A stretch of DNA of 12,509 bases from assembly GCA_019693395.1 (NCBI GenBank), contig JAAMXP010002385.1:1-12509 (forward strand), written 5' to 3'. The DNA is from Ettlia oleoabundans (taxonomy: Eukaryota > Chlorophyta > Chlorophyceae > Chlamydomonadales). Made by a program: the position numbers and the translations under genes. Below, piece by piece: positions 8,935 to 12,509 of this stretch. The notes beneath the pieces are model-generated. The model was not told the DNA's origin, made no database searches, and saw nothing but the letters and a program-made list of their open reading frames with translations. Numbering within the stretch: position 1 is the stretch's first letter; the number at the start of each line of letters is the position of its first letter.

Positions 8935-11900
8935 TTATGTGTAGGGTGCTCCAGCAGGCTTCATAGACCGCTCCTCTGCAGGTTTGGAGGCCACAATCTC
9001 CTCCCTCTTCTCGCGGACCTTCGCACCCAGCTTCTGGTCCATGCGGGTGAAGTAGTTAAGCCAGATGTCCACCACATCCTGCGGTGCAAAGGCAGGACGA
9101 CTTTGAGGTGTGAAACAGAACAGTCTAGAGCGTGCACAACGCAAAACCGTAACAAAAAACCCAAGGATGCGGGTGAACCAAGCAGCAAAGGTAGCCGGAC
9201 TTAGTCCCACAGACTATTCTAGCTGGTAGTGACAATACCACTTCGTGCAGCATAATGCTGCAAATCAATGGCATCCATCGAGCCTGCCCTGCCGCTAAAG
9301 CTGCAGCTGGCTGCAGGCGGCTCTTGAGCCCGCAGCCAGGTAGGAACAATTGAAACCCATGACGCAGGCTGGGATGGCTGGATTGTGCTGTTGCGCAACA
9401 CTATGCATAGCACTACCACAAGTGTCTGGATGCTAAAAGGCTGGTGTAGTACGCAGGTACCTATACCTTGCTGCTCGCCTTTCGAGGAAGAATGCCCACT
9501 GCAAAAAAAACAACAATGTTTCGCATACCAGCAAGCAAGCCCACATGCGACTGATACTCCTCCACCCAAGTGATAAACACAGCTCCTTACCGGCTGGCAG
9601 CGGGGGTGCGCCAGCCACTCGGCAAAACGCTCCACCATGCGTTCCCGACGGTCTGGGGGGAAGGAGCGGTAGCGGTCACCACCCTGCAGTGCAAGAACAA
9701 CACACTGTGATGTCAGGCTATGACTTTGTATAGAGCTAGACAGATGTGTTAAATAACGGGGTTACATCTGCAGCCAGGCAGCCGGATCAGCATCCACAAA
9801 AGCCCTGCCTTGTTCCACAGCTTACAACCTCCAATTCAAACCCAGCCAACATAGTATCCACACCTGCTTGAAGTCGTCATACTTATACTGTGTGGGGTCA
9901 GAGCGCACGGGCTTGCCGTCGCCCAAATCATGCTGCTGCGGTTCAGGGTGCTTGTCAGCCATGACTGCCGGATGGCGACCCTGACCCAGGTGGCGGGACG
10001 GCCAGTAGTTGACCTGAAGAACAGGGAACAACGGGAAGTCGCGCTTGCAATGTGTCTGAAAACAGTGATAAGCACTTAATCATGCACAGGGCAGATAGCG
10101 TCATTACAGTGATGTGCCCCAGCTATTGAAAGTCCACCGTTAAATGCTTATACGCTGAGCCCAAGGCGCCCCACCACAGCCCAAAACCGTTGCAGCGTTA
10201 ACACAAAATCGTCGCAGCGTTAGCAGCACAAACTGTCACATGCTGCCTAGCCTTCGACCCATCATCCAGCAAACCACCCAGACCGCCCCTCACCTCTTCC
10301 TTGCGTGTCATGAAGTTCATGTGGCCGTCGTGGTGGTTGTTGTGATGGGCAGCCTTGGGCGCGTTCACCGGCAGCTGCAAGCAGCACATGGGAGCAGGGA
10401 GCAGTCCACTTGACTTCATACTTCATACCCCTTTTCACCCTCAACCTGGCCTCAACCTGGTATCGGCGAAAATCCACAGACGAGGGACGCCTGTAAGTTG
10501 TCGCATATCCACCAGCTACCATGCAGGTCAATATCTTGAAGATTTAAGAACAACAGAAACAGACACAGACTAAGAAGACGGACAGAGATTTAATAACAAC
10601 AGAACCAGACAGAAAAGAACCAGACTACCCACCTGCAGATAGTTGGCTCCTAGGCGGTAGCGCTGGGTGTCTGAGTAGGAGAAGAGGCGGGTCTGCAACA
10701 AGTGGTCATTGGAGGGCGCAATACCTGCAGGCCAACAACACAACATCACGTCCAGCTTCGGGAATAACCGGGCAGAACAGCAGCAGGACCATTGCCTGCA
10801 ACGTCATAGTTCGGAACTGCAAGCATGCCTAACGGGAGAGGTGGCGACTGCACGAGAGAGTGACCCCGCCCGATGGCACTGAATATGAAAGCACAAAATC
10901 AAAGTCGCACTCATCCCGCACGCAAAAACCGACTGGTCAGCAGAAGCATTCACAGATGCCATCTGTTGACAACTGCCGGCTCACCTGGCACCAGGGTGGA
11001 GGGTGCAAAGGCCACCTGCTCATTCTCTGCAAAGAAGTTGTCGATGTTAGTGTCCAGCACCATGCGGCCCACTGGCTGCAGGGGAAACTGCTCCTCGGGC
11101 CATATCTGCAACGAGGGGGACATGAATGGTTTGGATGCAGCTATGCACACATCTGCGCAACAAAAATTGGAGCAAGCTACATATGCTCCACACAGAATCT
11201 CAAAGGGACACACAGTTGTGGATCTAGCAGGGGGCAATTATATACCTTACTATACCATCGGGCGCACAAACAACAATTGACATACCCCAAATGGGTCCAA
11301 ATAAGGCAATCCCCTCACAAATATACACCCCAAATTGCCGCCCACCTTGGTGGCATCCAGGGGGTCGAAGTCGAATTTCTTCTCATCCTCAATGTTCATG
11401 GTTTGGATGTACATTGTCCACTGTGGGTACTCACCCCTCTCAATAGAGTCAAACAGATCCTGCATGACAGATATAGCGTAACACGAGCACATGTTTGGGA
11501 GATGCACTGTTCATGGTGGAAAGACAAGCTTCCTGGCATGTGCGACGGTGTAAGCTTCAAAAAAAAGGCGGGCTGTGAGATAAATGTGGGACTGCATGTG
11601 CCCAGCATGGCAGTGCCTCTCTTCGCCTGCCACAAGCAGGCACCTGCTACCTGGATTAAACCGCACAACACACAGGCCACCTTAGCGTATCGGCTTACCT
11701 TGGTGGCGTGTGAGTGGTTGAGGCCTGCAACCTTGGCTGCCTCATCCTTCAGCATGAACTCCTCACCTACAACAAACCAGATGTGACACGCAGGTATGTA
11801 TCGACTTGTGCTGTGTTCCTATGATATGATATAGGATGGCAGCAGTGGTGCAACACCAACAACTAATTAGATGCGGTACAAAATGACCAGCAGCAGCCGA

Positions 11901-12226
11901 CATCGTAGTGGTGCTGTGTTGTGCTGGTAACCCAGCCAGGAGGGCTCCCTTGTGCATGCTAGCAAAGGGCATGCAGCGGGGGCAGCAGCGTCATGCACTT
12001 ACGCATGCTTGAGCACGCAAAATACGCGCCGTGCGCAGGCTTCAACTTTACCAAGTCATTCAGATGCCAAACACTGCCATGCTGAAGTGGGGCTCACGCA
12101 CGCACCCTGCTCAGTCTTCCAGTGGAATTTGACGTAAGTCTCCTGCCCCTCCTTGTTGACCAGCTTGAAGGTGTGCACGCCAAAGCCGGGCATGTGGCGA
12201 TAGTCTTTGGGGATGCCCCAGTCATC
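8935..12226 (-). CDS. CAT: Second haem catalase, 3' nine exons (5' end outside window)
   Basis: This is a tandem paralogue of the first catalase. Visible exons, 5' to 3' on the minus strand: 12226-12106, 11766-11699, 11459-11346, 11105-10985, 10724-10633, 10374-10294, 10013-9864, 9683-9591, 9078-8935 (TAA stop at 8937-8935). They encode 327 residues, from [16 protein letters not shown] to MKPAGAPYT. Every exon has the same length and phase as its counterpart in the first gene, and all nine are open. The haem-ligand motif is [14 protein letters not shown], with the Tyr codon at 10677-10675. By eye about 267 of 327 residues match the first copy. The last exon is the most diverged (about 25 of 47), yet its final residues KPAGAPYT are unchanged. 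All introns here are GT-AG. The exons carrying the catalytic His and Asn lie upstream of the window, so completeness and any targeting extension cannot be judged. Confidence 0.95.
10541..10610. repeat. Short direct repeat in an intron of the second catalase
   Basis: Two 24-base copies, 10541-10564 and 10587-10610, each start with GATTTAA and contain AACAACAGAA. They match at 22 of 24 positions. They sit in an ACAGAC-rich purine stretch close to the acceptor side of the exon at 10374-10294, within the intron 10632-10375. Confidence 0.7.
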
Positions 12227-12509
12227 CTGCGGGATGGTGGGGAGGAGTTGCATTGGGACCATGATTGAGTCACAGATGGTACTGGGTCTTGTAGGAGGGC
12301 AACATTAACAAAGTGTTCAGTGGTGATCAGGAGGCTGGCCATTTTTGCCCAACCAAACCTGGAGAACGATGAGCCGTGCACCATGTGGGTATCACAGATG
12401 TAATAGCATTAGCATTAGCATGTTGCTGTTGTTGCTGACAGTTGCACTGCTGACCCACCAGATCCCAGTGACGGGTTCACTGTAATCCAGTGCAACAAGA
12501 ACACAGCAC
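12227..12509 (-). other. Intron of the second catalase, continuing past the window edge
   Basis: The exon starting at 12226 is preceded by CCGCAG, a normal acceptor. In the first gene the next exon upstream lies 178 nt away (4482-4336), but no equivalent coding for [10 protein letters not shown] is found in these 283 bases in any minus frame. This intron is therefore longer than its counterpart, or the gene is rearranged beyond the edge. The stretch includes an AGCATT tandem run near 12403-12420 and a GTT/GCT run at 12422-12437. Confidence 0.65.

Noticed and set aside
10860..11786. 308-codon open frame on the plus strand
   Set aside because: It runs antisense through three exons and the introns of the second catalase. 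Its content is the reverse strand of conserved catalase codons plus intron sequence, with no recognisable protein of its own.
12340..12384. ACCCACATG...CTCCAG|GT segment resembling the 3' end of the exon coding for STHMLTWLQ
   Set aside because: Only the first and last few bases match, the middle does not encode the conserved residues, and the frame is closed by a stop about 30 bases upstream.
12447..12470. Minus-strand peptide resembling W-D-L-V-G of the distal-Asn exon in the second catalase
   Set aside because: The frame has a stop just upstream and the Asn-Asn-Ile-Pro that should follow is absent. The exon that should lie between it and 12226 is also missing, so a chance match is more likely.
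1..12509. tRNA, rRNA, CRISPR arrays, transposons or viral genes
   Set aside because: I saw no cloverleaf with the conserved T-loop and A/B boxes, no regularly spaced repeats, and no terminal inverted repeats or transposase or reverse transcriptase motifs in any frame. A covariance-model or profile search would be more sensitive than reading by eye.

Overview
The window is the left end of a nuclear chromosome from a photosynthetic eukaryote, most likely a core-chlorophyte green alga. It opens with a terminal array of CCCTAAA repeats (plant-type TTTAGGG on the other strand). It then carries two intron-rich genes with short in-phase exons and standard eukaryotic splice sites. A TGTAA motif, the usual green-algal poly(A) signal, lies downstream of the first stop codon. 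I cannot name the genus from the sequence.

Layout: 1-267 is the telomere, perfect for about 60 bases and then increasingly degenerate. 268-1066 is a short subtelomere with one interstitial telomeric tract (622-646) and no gene I can support. 1067-7577 (minus) is a complete monofunctional haem catalase gene of 16 exons, predicted at 623 aa. 7578-8934 is intergenic and should hold the promoter of the first gene and the 3' UTR of the second. 8935-12226 (minus) is the 3' two-thirds of a second, paralogous catalase gene: nine exons are visible and its 5' end lies beyond the window.

The two catalases are tandem duplicates in the same orientation, both transcribed toward the telomere. Their nine shared coding exons have exactly the same lengths and phases (121, 68, 114, 121, 92, 81, 150, 93 and 144 nt), and the proteins are roughly 80% identical by eye. 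Their introns differ in length and sequence. Both should break down hydrogen peroxide to water and oxygen. The catalytic His, distal Asn and haem-ligating Tyr are all present in the first copy, and the Tyr motif is present in the second.

The most notable point is that the first catalase has an N-terminal extension of about 118 residues ahead of the normal catalase start. Its first 40 residues look like a plastid transit peptide, and neither copy ends in a peroxisomal PTS1 tripeptide. Other points are a GC-AG intron in one copy only, the closeness of the genes to the chromosome end, and a 25-base telomeric variant shared by the terminal and interstitial tracts. I found no exotic new system here.
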